From NCBI GenBank assembly GCA_913061235.1, contig CAJXTB010000003.1:186001-250000 (forward strand): a DNA stretch of 64,000 bases, written 5' to 3'. Position 1 is the first letter of the stretch, and each line of letters begins with the position of its first letter. Both the position numbers and the translations under genes were made by a program. This document shows positions 34,236 to 43,426 of this stretch, piece by piece. This DNA comes from an uncultured Pseudomonadota bacterium. GTDB taxonomy: Bacteria; Myxococcota_A; UBA796; GCA-2862545. The notes below the pieces were generated by a model. It made no database searches. It was not told the origin of the DNA and was given only the letters and a program-made list of their open reading frames with translations.

Positions 34236-36581
34236 CTACCGGCGACGCCGACGATGTGGCGGGACAAGAGCCAATGCCACGGCCTCTTCTTGGTCTCGCT
34301 TACACCCGAGCAGACTCGCCAACCCATCCGGCAGGCCTGCGTTCTTGCGTTGGTGCTTGCGAATCAACGCAGACACCTTCTCAGCCACATCGACCCGAAC
34401 GGCACGCGGCCCGGCTACCCAGAACCCAAGACGCAGCCACTCAGTGGGCTTGCGTTCCCCTACCGGCAGCGACATCGCCTGAGCATGCGGGGGGTCGGGC
34501 AGCGGCCGCACACCTCTGGCCACCGCGTCGAGCCAGTTGCGCTGTTCGACGTAGAGAGGCTTGAGGCGGGAGGCGACGTAGACGGCCAGGCGTCCAATGC
34601 GAACGTCCCGACGAGACAGCGCCTTCTTGTCCTCGGGTGTCAGCTCACGCACCCACTCCTCTACATTGTTCCGCTTCACCGTCAGCAGATGTCGTTCGAG
34701 TTGGTACAGCAGCGCGCGAGCCGCAGTCGACAGCTCCTTGCTCGGAGTCACCGGCTCCAGCAGTCCAGCGACCGCTTCTTGGCCAACGCGAGCCAGACGT
34801 GCAGAGAGCTGCCCACGCAGAGCCACCGGCAAGTCCACCGTGCGGGCCAGCCTCAGTCGCGGCGAGCGCCAGTCATCTCCGGCCTCAAATCGCCCGACCA
34901 CGCGGTCGTCCCACAACAGAGCGTGTTCGGCTGACAACCCAAACTCGCTGTCCGCCGCAGTCGAACAGGCGGTGGCCAAGGCTGCGATTCGTGAGATGAC
35001 CTCTGCGCGAACCTCGCCAGTGAGCTTCACTCCGGTCATTGGTGTGTACGACAGGCCGCGCACAACCCCAACAATCTCCTCGTCCACCACGACCGCGTCG
35101 TTATCTAGGCGAACGAAACCGGACAGGTCCGCCAAGCGCAGCCGTAGACGACGCTCCACAAACCGCCGCGTGAGCGCGTCGTGTACCGCATCCGAGAGGC
35201 GCTCTTCAATCTCACGCGTCTTTGCCTGCCATGCTGGGCCGTCGGCAAACCAGCCACGACGCTGCGACAAGTAGCTCCAGGTGCGCACCCAAGCGATTCG
35301 CGTCATCAGCGCATCGAGGTCGCCATTGACGTTGTTCAGCCGGTCAATGCGGGCCTCAACCCACCGGTCTGCAAGCCTGCCGTGGTCGACCAACTGCACG
35401 TAGATGCGCCCCATCAGCTCCGCATGACTATCGGTCAGGGTCTTGCGGAAATCCGGTACCTGCGCCACCTGCCAGAGAAGCTCAATGCGCTGTGGTGACG
35501 TTGCGCGCAGTGCAATGGCGTCTTGGCTGGCGAGCTGTTGGAGCAGCTGGTGGTCATCTGCATCCCGCATGCGGCGCAAGTACGGGCGACGCGTCGGAAG
35601 CTGGAGCGACGCTAAGAGTCCATCGAGCGAGTCTAGGTCCAAGTCAGACGCACGCCACCACACCTCATCCACGGGACGGAAGCTGTGGTTCTCAATCGCC
35701 TCAATCACCGATCCGGACAGCGGCTCGGTCTCGGTGAGTGTGGAGAAGGTGCCATCTCGGGTAAATCGCCCAGCGCGACCCGCAATCTGAGCGAGCTCCG
35801 CCGGGCTCAACTCTCGCTGAGAGCGGCCATCCCACTTGCGGGTGGCGCTGAAGGCCACATGGTCCACGTCTAAGTTCAGGCCCATACCAATGGCATCTGT
35901 GGCCACGATGTACGGCACCTCACCCGACTGGTACATGGCGACTTGCGCGTTGCGAGCGCGTGGAGACAGGGCGCCCAACACCACCGCGGCCCCGCCATGC
36001 CGGGCCTTGAGGCGCTCAGCCAGCTCGTAGACACGCGCGACACTGAAGCCAATCACCGCCGACCGCTTGGGCAGGCTGGTCAACTTTCGGGGCTCCACGT
36101 GGTTGAGTGCCGACAACCGTGTCTGAGAGCTGATCTGAATCGACGGAACCATCTCCTCCAGCAGCGGCGCCATGGTGTCCGAGCCGAGGAACATGGTGTG
36201 CCGCAGACCCCGAGCGTTGAGGATGCGGTCGGTAAACACATGCCCGCGCGTTCGATGCGCGGCCAGCTGCACCTCATCGACAACCACAATGTCCGTGGCA
36301 CGGTCCAGCGGCATGGCTTCGACGGTACAGGCAAAGTAGCGAGCTCCCGGCGGAACGCGCTTTTCCTCACCAGTCACCAGAGCCACGACGTCATCGCCCT
36401 TCTCAGCCCGCAGTCGGTCGTAGACCTCGCGAGCGAGAAGCCGCAGCGGCAGACCAATCATGCCTGAGCGCGAGCCGCTGATGGCTTGCAGCGCTCTGTG
36501 GGTCTTACCGGTGTTGGTTGGACCCAGGACCGCGGTGACCGCAGAGCCCTCGAGGTCCAACGCGCGCAGAATCGGCCGCAC
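34236..36581 (-). CDS. SUV3-like DExH-box RNA helicase
   Basis: The 781-residue protein resembles SUPV3L1/SUV3, the mitochondrial RNA-degradosome helicase. GTG is the start, with AGGAGG five bases upstream. Motif I is GPTNTGKT (residues 20-27) and motif II is VVVDEVQL (near residue 101). Motif V/VI shows ATDAIGMGLNLD and QIAGRAGRF. The C-terminal ~400 residues are helical and correspond to the SUV3-specific region. Such enzymes unwind RNA or RNA-DNA in the 3'-5' direction together with an exoribonuclease. It is the second gene of an operon with the DUF1279 gene, 18 bases downstream of it. Confidence 0.85.
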   Translation of the reverse strand: MRPILRALDLEGSAVTAVLGPTNTGKTHRALQAISGSRSGMIGLPLRLLAREVYDRLRAEKGDDVVALVTGEEKRVPPGARYFACTVEAMPLDRATDIVVVDEVQLAAHRTRGHVFTDRILNARGLRHTMFLGSDTMAPLLEEMVPSIQISSQTRLSALNHVEPRKLTSLPKRSAVIGFSVARVYELAERLKARHGGAAVVLGALSPRARNAQVAMYQSGEVPYIVATDAIGMGLNLDVDHVAFSATRKWDGRSQRELSPAELAQIAGRAGRFTRDGTFSTLTETEPLSGSVIEAIENHSFRPVDEVWWRASDLDLDSLDGLLASLQLPTRRPYLRRMRDADDHQLLQQLASQDAIALRATSPQRIELLWQVAQVPDFRKTLTDSHAELMGRIYVQLVDHGRLADRWVEARIDRLNNVNGDLDALMTRIAWVRTWSYLSQRRGWFADGPAWQAKTREIEERLSDAVHDALTRRFVERRLRLRLADLSGFVRLDNDAVVVDEEIVGVVRGLSYTPMTGVKLTGEVRAEVISRIAALATACSTAADSEFGLSAEHALLWDDRVVGRFEAGDDWRSPRLRLARTVDLPVALRGQLSARLARVGQEAVAGLLEPVTPSKELSTAARALLYQLERHLLTVKRNNVEEWVRELTPEDKKALSRRDVRIGRLAVYVASRLKPLYVEQRNWLDAVARGVRPLPDPPHAQAMSLPVGERKPTEWLRLGFWVAGPRAVRVDVAEKVSALIRKHQRKNAGLPDGLASLLGCKRDQEEAVALALVPPHRRRRR

Positions 36582-36599
36582 ACGTACCTCCTGGGCGCA

Positions 36600-36971
36600 T
36601 CAGGCCGGGTTGGTGGGTGGGTTCGGGGTGTCGCTCGCTTCCGGCGGTGTCCGCAGACGGCCCACAAGCGGCACAAGCAGGGCGGTGAGTGCAAAGCGAA
36701 TGGGCTTGGTGGCTTGCAGTCCCACACAAGCGACTGCGCCCTGCCCTGACTGTGCGGCGCGCTCTGGCGATGTACAGCCTTGGTCAACGGCAAAGTCCGT
36801 GACCGGGGTCACATCTACGCCAGCCCCAATCGCGAAATAGAAGCAAAAGAAGGTCAATACCGACAAGGTCAGCCAGACCACGAGCACAACAGGCCCGTAT
36901 TGGTCGAGCAGTGCGGACATGCGTTCTTTGAGGGGCAGCTTCGGGGCCGGAGCCGTCGGTGTTTCAGACAT
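36600..36971 (-). CDS. DUF1279/FAM210-like single-helix membrane protein
   Basis: The 123-residue protein starts at the ATG at 36971. Residues about 10-55 read like DUF1279 (the domain of mitochondrial FAM210 proteins): LKERMSALLDQYGPVVLVVW then a membrane helix and GVDVTPV. A second hydrophobic segment lies near residue 95 (FALTALLVPLVG). It probably sits in the inner membrane. The nearby SUV3-like helicase, another gene best known from mitochondria, follows 18 bases later. Function is unknown. Confidence 0.7.
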   Translation of the reverse strand: MSETPTAPAPKLPLKERMSALLDQYGPVVLVVWLTLSVLTFFCFYFAIGAGVDVTPVTDFAVDQGCTSPERAAQSGQGAVACVGLQATKPIRFALTALLVPLVGRLRTPPEASDTPNPPTNPA

Positions 36972-37062
36972 GCCGGCCCTGTATCGCGGCGTTTGCCGGA
37001 TGCCTGGCATGAGACACATGTCGACGGGGTTACCTGGGCCCACTGCCCCCAAAGGTCCGCCC

Positions 37063-38898
37063 ATGCTCGTCCTACTCTCGCTCGCCCATGCCGCTACCTT
37101 GGCCATTCTGCCGCTCGACCCCGGCGGCGAGACCGAAGCGCATCCGGGCCTTGGACGCGCCCTGTCCAGCATGATGACCACGGACATGGCGGGCTTGGAC
37201 GGGCTGACCCTTGTGGAGCGGGACCGCCTCGATGCTGTCCTGGCAGAAGTGGAGCTGGGAGAGTCGGGCTACCTAGACCCAGCAACCGCCCAGGTGGCAG
37301 GGCGAGGTCTGGGAGCTGAACACGTACTTGTGGGTACGTGGACCGTCATCGACGCATCGCTTCGCATCGATGCACGCATTCTCACGGTGCAGAGTGGCGA
37401 AGTAGTGGGCGCTGCGAGCGCATCGGGAGCCACGGCAGACTTTGTTGCACTCGAGAAGGACGTCGTAGCTGACCTACTCGGCGACCTGTCCATTGAGCTT
37501 GGCGCCGCTGCCACACGGCGCATCATGGTGCAGACCCCCACCGAAGTCTTCGACGCCTTAGCTGCCTATGGCGCAGGTCTTCAGGCCCAAGCCAACGGCG
37601 ATGTTGAACAAGCCCGCACCCAGTTCTCACGTGCTGTGTCCTCCGACCCCGCCTTCGCTGAGGCGCGCGACTCGCTCAGCCAGCTCTCGGCCGCCCTGCA
37701 GACCGCCGCCCAGACACGCGTCGCATCGCAACAGACCGCCGAGCAAGACCTGTACGACCGGGTCATGGCAGCGACGGAGAGTGCATCAACCTCCAATCCG
37801 AGCGACGAAGACATGGCCCAGCTTGCTTTACGCTGGTTCGTCCAACACAAGCGCGGTGAACACTGCGCAAGGTACGAGAGCATGCGAGCCGTTGCAGAGT
37901 CTGTGAACTGGGATGTGACCAACCTCCCCTCTACGTTCAATAGTGCTGCACTACTCGCCTTTGAGCTGGGCCTAGACACTCCACGCCGGCCAGGACAAGA
38001 CTTTTCCGAGAGCCCGGAACTCAGCAACGCCACCACTGTGGCCTCGGACGCCCAACGGTTCTTCCTTGGCTACGACGCGACAGACCCGGGGTACGCACTC
38101 AGCCAGTCGATGACGTCGTCCATGATGCGCTGCCTGCCACAAGAGACCTGGATGAGCACGCTGAAGGAGTGGGAGTCCAATGTCGCTGGGACCGGTGTGG
38201 CCGAGGAACGAACCGACCGACAATACTCTGGCATCACCGCACCTATGCGCATGACCATGATGCGAGCCTACCTCCTCGCGCGGCAAGGTCAGATGACGGA
38301 GTCCATGGCGGCAGAGCTGCTCGTCATGGCACAGACGCCTGGGTTTTCGGACGATGACCGACAGTGGGTCACCTACCATACCGAGCGGGTCGTCAAAGAC
38401 GGAGAACGCGGCGTAGAGCTGGTCATCTTCGGACAAGGCATGGACCCACAGGTCTCCATTGGTATCGGACGGGCCATCGTCGCCGAAGACCGCGAACGAG
38501 TCAGCGCTGACGGAGACTGCGCCTCCCCCATGCGCGTTGCCACACGAATCCTCGGCGACCTCTTCGAAGACCTTGATTCACCACAGTCGCCACTCGAGCA
38601 GGCCAAGACCGAGGCGAACATCCACCGCATGGTCACCGTCCCGCTAGACATCGGCTGTGTCCAGGGTGTTCCGGCCCGCTTTCCCACCACAGCGTCCCTC
38701 GTGGCCCATGTGGATTCGGTACGACCGCAGCTCATCCCACAGGTGGGCGACGTCAACTGCCGTGAGAAGCTAGCCGACCTCGACCAGCAGATCTCTGGCC
38801 TGGTCGAGGGATACGAGGACCTCTCGCGTCCAGGACTGGTCTACGCCTACACCCACGGCCTGTACATGGAAGGCTGCTTCGGCTTCGTCGCGCACTGA
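37063..38898 (+). CDS. Exported CsgG/TolB-like protein with TPR-like region
   Basis: I place the start at 37063, where MLVLLSLAHAATL forms a short signal peptide; upstream in-frame residues would overlap the divergent membrane-protein gene. Residues about 13-170 resemble the CsgG/FlgO domain of outer-membrane assembly proteins (LAILPLDPGG, LVERDRLDAVLAEVELGESGYLD, GAEHVLVGTW). A TPR-like helical segment follows (AYGAGLQAQANGDVEQARTQFSRA), then a ~350-residue helical C-terminal part with scattered cysteines and no recognised family. A periplasmic or outer-membrane assembly role is inferred. Confidence 0.75.
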   Translation: MLVLLSLAHAATLAILPLDPGGETEAHPGLGRALSSMMTTDMAGLDGLTLVERDRLDAVLAEVELGESGYLDPATAQVAGRGLGAEHVLVGTWTVIDASLRIDARILTVQSGEVVGAASASGATADFVALEKDVVADLLGDLSIELGAAATRRIMVQTPTEVFDALAAYGAGLQAQANGDVEQARTQFSRAVSSDPAFAEARDSLSQLSAALQTAAQTRVASQQTAEQDLYDRVMAATESASTSNPSDEDMAQLALRWFVQHKRGEHCARYESMRAVAESVNWDVTNLPSTFNSAALLAFELGLDTPRRPGQDFSESPELSNATTVASDAQRFFLGYDATDPGYALSQSMTSSMMRCLPQETWMSTLKEWESNVAGTGVAEERTDRQYSGITAPMRMTMMRAYLLARQGQMTESMAAELLVMAQTPGFSDDDRQWVTYHTERVVKDGERGVELVIFGQGMDPQVSIGIGRAIVAEDRERVSADGDCASPMRVATRILGDLFEDLDSPQSPLEQAKTEANIHRMVTVPLDIGCVQGVPARFPTTASLVAHVDSVRPQLIPQVGDVNCREKLADLDQQISGLVEGYEDLSRPGLVYAYTHGLYMEGCFGFVAH

Positions 38899-38905
38899 AC
38901 GCGTC

Positions 38906-40381
38906 TTACAAGCCGGGCAGCGTTGCTGAACCCGCCAGGTAGATGATTCGCTCTTCCGGCATCACCTGGTGCGAGTTGGACGGGTTGATGACTTCCTTTC
39001 CGTGATGCAGCACGCCAATGACCAGGATTCCGTAGCGAGCGTGTAGGTCAGCGGCGATCTCGCCAAAGGCCCGTGGCTCCACGAACTCATCGGGCAGGTT
39101 GCTCACATACAGGTTCTGGTCGTTGGTCAGCGCCACCTGACTCATGACGTGCCCAGTTCCGGGCTGGAATACGGCGTGAGCGAGCAAGCTGAAGCCGAGG
39201 CGCGTGCTCTCAATCACTTCGTCAGCACCCGCAGCCCGTGCATGCTCCACGTTCTCGTGGTCAAGAATCTCAGCCACGATGTACAGCGGCCGCTTGCGCT
39301 TGACATCCACACCCCGACGCAGCGAGCGGCGCAAGGTGAACACGGTCAGAACGGTACTCGCGTCCGCATGCTGCGGAGTGTCTGAGCGGCTACCCACAAT
39401 AACGACGGTGCGAGCGTGGCTAATGCGGGCCTTCTCCACCTCCGACTCCTTGGTCGGGTCGCCAGAGATCCAGGTCACACTGGCTGTAAGAGATGGGGGG
39501 CGCTCTCCAGGAGCAAATACGACGATGCGCGTATCGTCGCCTTCAACCTCGCTGTTGAGTGCATGAATGAGCTGATTAGCGGACTCGTCGTAGCCGCAGA
39601 CCACCACGTGGTCGATGTACCCGGACATACGAAACTGCTCCTCGCGAATGGACAACACAGCGCCCAACAGGGTTTGGCCCACCACACCGGCAAACAGCGC
39701 CAGGGTGAACATGCCGCCGACCATCAACGTGCCACCGATAATGCGGCCAAGCAGGTCATTTGGGGCGTAGTCGCCGTAGCCAACCGTAGTCAGCGTCACA
39801 AGTGACCACCACAGGCCGTCGGAGAGTGTCCTGACGGTGGCATCGGGGTCGTCTTTGTCCACCAGCCAGATGGACAAGCCGCCTAGAAACACAATGGTTG
39901 CCAGCCAGCCGAACGACATGGAGTACAGCAGCCGGTTGTCCTCAAAGGACTTCGCCAGACTGCTGAACGGGTTGCTGTACTTGAAGAACCGCGTCGTGCG
40001 CACAAGGCGAAGCAGACGCAGAGCACGTAGCCCGCGCAGCAGTGGAACAATCGCGAGCACGGTGAACAGATCAATGAGGTTCATTGGGCGCATCGCAAAG
40101 CGAATGCGACCCATGATGTGCTCTCGAATGCGCCAGCTGGCGTTCCGCTTGTAAAACGCAAGCGCCGGAGGCCGGAACGTGAGAATCCGCAGGACAATCT
40201 CAATCGCAAAGACGACCAAAATGGCACGGTCTAAGCGTAGCTCTCGCTCACCCGCTCCAACGGAGACCTCGGCAACAAACAAGCCAATCGAGACCACAAT
40301 CAAGACGGTAATGACCGCCTCTACAACACGGTAGCTGCGGCTATCAGCGTCATGAAAGGTGCGATGGAGGGCGTCAAACAA
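38906..40381 (-). CDS. Voltage-gated-type potassium channel with RCK/TrkA domain
   Basis: The 491-residue protein has a six-helix Kv-like fold. The S4-like helix has repeated arginines (LRALRLLRLVRTTRFF, about 117-133), and the pore selectivity filter is TLTTVGYGDYAP (residues 197-207). The cytosolic C-terminal half is an RCK/TrkA-N Rossmann domain starting near residue 258 (HVVVCGYDESANQLI). It would form a tetrameric K+ channel gated by voltage and by a ligand or nucleotide bound to the RCK domain. A TTG codon is the assigned start; the Shine-Dalgarno is weak. It is convergent with the CsgG-like gene, seven bases apart. Confidence 0.9.
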   Translation of the reverse strand: MFDALHRTFHDADSRSYRVVEAVITVLIVVSIGLFVAEVSVGAGERELRLDRAILVVFAIEIVLRILTFRPPALAFYKRNASWRIREHIMGRIRFAMRPMNLIDLFTVLAIVPLLRGLRALRLLRLVRTTRFFKYSNPFSSLAKSFEDNRLLYSMSFGWLATIVFLGGLSIWLVDKDDPDATVRTLSDGLWWSLVTLTTVGYGDYAPNDLLGRIIGGTLMVGGMFTLALFAGVVGQTLLGAVLSIREEQFRMSGYIDHVVVCGYDESANQLIHALNSEVEGDDTRIVVFAPGERPPSLTASVTWISGDPTKESEVEKARISHARTVVIVGSRSDTPQHADASTVLTVFTLRRSLRRGVDVKRKRPLYIVAEILDHENVEHARAAGADEVIESTRLGFSLLAHAVFQPGTGHVMSQVALTNDQNLYVSNLPDEFVEPRAFGEIAADLHARYGILVIGVLHHGKEVINPSNSHQVMPEERIIYLAGSATLPGL

Positions 40382-40415
40382 GCAAAGACCCTGGGCTGTG
40401 GTGGAAGCACGCTGA

Positions 40416-40799
40416 ATGCAGGCGACGGGCCCACCGAACGGGGCAAAATACGTTCATCCGCATTACCCGGTCTTAGTGTACGACACCGACGACAACCGCG
40501 CAGACCGCACGAATATCTTGGCCCTCGCATCCGTCGCCTCGGGGACCGTCGCTATGGGGCTCCAGCCGCTCGGGTGCTGCCTGCCCGTCGCCGCTCCGCT
40601 GGTGGTCTTCGCCATAGGCTGTGTGGGCCTGGCGCTTGGAGTCGCTGGATATCGGCAGTCTGAGCTATCGAATCTGAATGGATTCACACCGGCAGTCGTC
40701 GGTATTACCCTTGGCGCTATGAATGCGTTCATGGCGCTCTTTTGGTGTGCTGGGTCGTCGTTGGTGGGCATGTTTGCCTTGATAGGAGCTGTGTCGTGA
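40416..40799 (+). CDS. Small membrane protein (DUF4190-like)
   Basis: The 127-residue protein has a ~25-residue polar N-terminus, then two or three hydrophobic helices with Gly/Ala-rich packing (ASVASGTVAMG, AIGCVGLALGVAG, ALFWCAGSSLVG). This pattern resembles the DUF4190 group of small membrane proteins, though I cannot confirm membership. It is divergent from the potassium channel with only 34 bases between starts. Its TGA stop overlaps the GTG of a 34-codon frame, which in turn overlaps the next gene. Confidence 0.65.
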   Translation: MQATGPPNGAKYVHPHYPVLVYDTDDNRADRTNILALASVASGTVAMGLQPLGCCLPVAAPLVVFAIGCVGLALGVAGYRQSELSNLNGFTPAVVGITLGAMNAFMALFWCAGSSLVGMFALIGAVS

Positions 40800-40900
40800 C
40801 CGACAAAGACAGCACAACAGCCACCCGATTGGGAATCCTGGTACACAACCAGTTGTCCATGCTACCCAATCCCTCTGAATTTCCTGGAGTCCTCGCGTGA
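40796..40900 (+). CDS. 34-residue overlapping frame between two genes
   Basis: A frame of 34 codons starts at a GTG within GTGA, which also contains the stop of the upstream membrane-protein gene. It ends in another GTGA that contains the start of the downstream gene. Such overlaps at both ends are typical of translational coupling. The peptide is short, without membrane or signal features. It may be a genuine small protein or simply a coupling frame. Confidence 0.35.
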   Translation: MTDKDSTTATRLGILVHNQLSMLPNPSEFPGVLA

Positions 40901-41568
40901 TCGCTACCCTGCTTGCACTCGCTCTGACCGCGTCTGCCCAAGACCCGGACACCGCGAATCGGCGTGAAGCCGTCCAAAACAGCAGCGTCCCAGACTGGAG
41001 CGTTCAGACGTACACCGCGCCCAACACGGGCCTCGAAATCCTGTGCGCCAAGCAGGTAGGCGGTGGAAACGATTGCTTGACCATCCACCTGGCCGCCGCT
41101 GCATCTGCTGGTGCCATGTTCCGGTACAAGGAATCCCCTGGCTGGTTCGGTGAAGTGCGTGCCGCGGGCGAGTTCCGCTATGGCTTGTTGTCCAACGGCT
41201 ACGGTCTCGAGGCCCGAGTCGGTAGTTTCTGGGGCATCGACCGTGACCGCTACCGGTTGACCATGGGGCCAGATGTCATCGGCAACATCTACCAGGGCCA
41301 GGACTATCTGCTGCGTCCAGGTGTGGGCCTTGGATGGGTGATGACGGGAGTTGTGAAGCCCTGGGAAAACTTCTGGGTCATTGGCACCGTCCAGCCTGCA
41401 GTCTTCTTCGCGCGCACCCGAAAAGTAGATGCGCTCGCCGTGATTGATGAGCTCGTCTACAAGATCGGAGCCCAGTACCAAGGCGGCCCCGTCATTGGTG
41501 CCGGGTACACGTGGCGCTACAACGCCGGCGGTATCCAGCAGGGCTTCTACGTAGGCGGCAGCTTCTAA
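40897..41568 (+). CDS. Exported beta-barrel-like protein
   Basis: The GTG start at 40897 is preceded by TGGAG and gives a signal peptide (IATLLALALTASAQ). The mature 208 residues are Gly/Tyr/Phe-rich with alternating patterns (GFYVGGSF, GAGYTWRYNAGG, GVGLGWVMTG), and the last residue is Phe, as in many outer-membrane beta barrels. It probably sits in the outer membrane. Two Cys residues (ILCAKQ, NDCLTI) lie near the start of the mature part. No family is named with confidence. Confidence 0.7.
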   Translation: MIATLLALALTASAQDPDTANRREAVQNSSVPDWSVQTYTAPNTGLEILCAKQVGGGNDCLTIHLAAAASAGAMFRYKESPGWFGEVRAAGEFRYGLLSNGYGLEARVGSFWGIDRDRYRLTMGPDVIGNIYQGQDYLLRPGVGLGWVMTGVVKPWENFWVIGTVQPAVFFARTRKVDALAVIDELVYKIGAQYQGGPVIGAGYTWRYNAGGIQQGFYVGGSF

Positions 41569-41607
41569 GAGCGCACACGCGACACTCCCATACGCTATGG
41601 TGCTGGG

Positions 41608-42324
41608 ATGAGTCACACCCTCCAGTCCGTTCTCGATGCCGTCTCTCACACCGCTAGCCAGGGCACCCTGCCGGTTGTGGTGTTCGACCTAGACAGCACG
41701 TTGTTCTCCACACGACCGCGAAACCTGCGCATCTTGCGCGAGTTCGCAGCTACCGTGCCGGAGCACAAAGTCCTCCAGACTATCGTCCCGACCCTCGTCC
41801 CTGACGACTTCGCCTGGGACGTGACCCTGCCCTTGACCCAGCGCGGCCTAAACGACGCTGCCCTGTTCAAGGACCTGGCAGCCTACTGGTTCGAGCGCTT
41901 CTTCACCGACGAATACGTGCTCGCGGACACCCCCACCCTAGGCTCGGTGGCGTACGCACAAGCTGTGCACGACCGCGGCGGCTTCGTCTACTACCTGACC
42001 GGCCGAGATGTTCACGGCATGGCCCAGGGCACAGTCGCAGCACTCACCAACCACCGCTTCCCGTTCTGGTGCGGCCGCACCTCACTCCACCTCAAGCCGT
42101 CCTTCGACACCGACGACACCGAATACAAGCGCGAGGCCCTTGCGGACATTCGCAGCCATCGGGGCAATGTTGTCGCCACCTTCGAGAATGAGCCAAAGAA
42201 CGCCAACATGTTCCGTGCCGCATTCCCGCAAGGCGCGCACTTTCTGCTACAGACCGAGCACAGCCCAGACCCCGAGACGCCGCACGCGGACATCGTCGAG
42301 ATCCCGGACTTTCGCCTCGGCTAG
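41608..42324 (+). CDS. HAD-superfamily phosphatase
   Basis: The 238-residue protein has the HAD nucleophile motif VVFDLDSTLF (Asp27, Asp29), motif II YYLTGRD and motif IV-like TFENEPKNANMF. An insertion between residues 40 and 100 forms the cap. It lacks a signal peptide, so it is a cytoplasmic phosphohydrolase. The substrate is unknown; small phosphorylated metabolites are usual for the family. It is 39 bases behind the beta-barrel gene. Confidence 0.8.
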   Translation: MSHTLQSVLDAVSHTASQGTLPVVVFDLDSTLFSTRPRNLRILREFAATVPEHKVLQTIVPTLVPDDFAWDVTLPLTQRGLNDAALFKDLAAYWFERFFTDEYVLADTPTLGSVAYAQAVHDRGGFVYYLTGRDVHGMAQGTVAALTNHRFPFWCGRTSLHLKPSFDTDDTEYKREALADIRSHRGNVVATFENEPKNANMFRAAFPQGAHFLLQTEHSPDPETPHADIVEIPDFRLG

Positions 42325-42444
42325 CCGCAATGAGCCGGGTGCAGAGCCCCGATAGACGTCAAGCTCATGTTGATAGAGGGCCGATGCGTGAACCTGCGGT
42401 CGCGTACACAGTCAGTGCAAGGACACCCCTTTCAGGAGCGAGTC

Positions 42445-43404
42445 ATGCAGCTGATTCTTCTCACGATGGCGCTCACCTCCACAACGGCAATGGCCGGGGA
42501 GCCCACGGACTTCGCAGTGACGCAACGAACGCCGCTGCTCGACGGCAGACTCACCGTCGAGGTGCCAGCCCCCATGGTCAGTGCACCGCGCACACCCAGC
42601 CTAATGGGGGCCACACACTCAGACGTCTCCGAGACACGTCTAGTCTTGGACGACGGCGACGTTCGTGTGGTTCTCATGGCGACCGAATTGTTCTCACTGG
42701 GCCTCGACAGATTCGAGCAGACAGTCAGCGAATGGTCCGTAGGGCGCCCCGAAGGTTCAGCGACCGTGTTGGACGACTCCCACCAGCCACTGACCGCCGC
42801 CCTGTGGACACCGGCCGCATTGGATTGGGACCGAGAGGCGGTGTGCGTGCGGCGCCTCCTCATCCAGGACCAAGACGGCCTACTGATGCAGGTAGATGTC
42901 TACGTGAGCCCTCCGGCGGAAGCGAACGAGACCCTCTGGACGGAGTTTGTCGCGGGGCTGGTGGACAGCATCGAGCTCGGTGAACGCACCTTCGACATGG
43001 CCGATTCCGTCGTTCGCTTCGACTACGACAGCCCGCGCTGGAACCTGCCCGCAGGGTACGGCGTGTCGGTCTCAACCGGCGCGGACTTCCAAGTGGTCAG
43101 AGCCCGCAAGCTACTCCCTTTTGGGGAGGTGCTGTCAGTCGGCGTGTACGTCGGTGGCCACCCATCGTCGTTTATGGTCGACGGCGACTCCACGAACGTC
43201 ACAACGCTCGCCGAACGCACCATATTGGGCCAAGATACCCAGTGGGCCGTGTGGCAGACGACCCGACGGTTCAATGCCGAGACCCTCGTGCACGACCCGG
43301 CCACTGGGATGTACACCCACATGTTCGTAGACGCACCCAGCGACGCCCGTCGAACCGAAGGCATGCGCATTTTCCGCGGCTTGGCCGTCCAAGGCCGCCC
43401 CTAA
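42445..43404 (+). CDS. Exported protein of unknown function
   Basis: The start at 42445 follows AGGAG and gives a signal peptide with likely cleavage at TAMAG (about residue 18). The mature ~300 residues are beta-rich. Two halves look related in style, each with a DFxV-type strand and a Tyr/Val-rich segment (QVDVYVSPP, LSVGVYVGG), but I cannot call a repeat. Probably periplasmic. No family is recognised. Confidence 0.65.
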   Translation: MQLILLTMALTSTTAMAGEPTDFAVTQRTPLLDGRLTVEVPAPMVSAPRTPSLMGATHSDVSETRLVLDDGDVRVVLMATELFSLGLDRFEQTVSEWSVGRPEGSATVLDDSHQPLTAALWTPAALDWDREAVCVRRLLIQDQDGLLMQVDVYVSPPAEANETLWTEFVAGLVDSIELGERTFDMADSVVRFDYDSPRWNLPAGYGVSVSTGADFQVVRARKLLPFGEVLSVGVYVGGHPSSFMVDGDSTNVTTLAERTILGQDTQWAVWQTTRRFNAETLVHDPATGMYTHMFVDAPSDARRTEGMRIFRGLAVQGRP

Positions 43405-43426
43405 CCGCCGTCATCTCGACGCTCGA

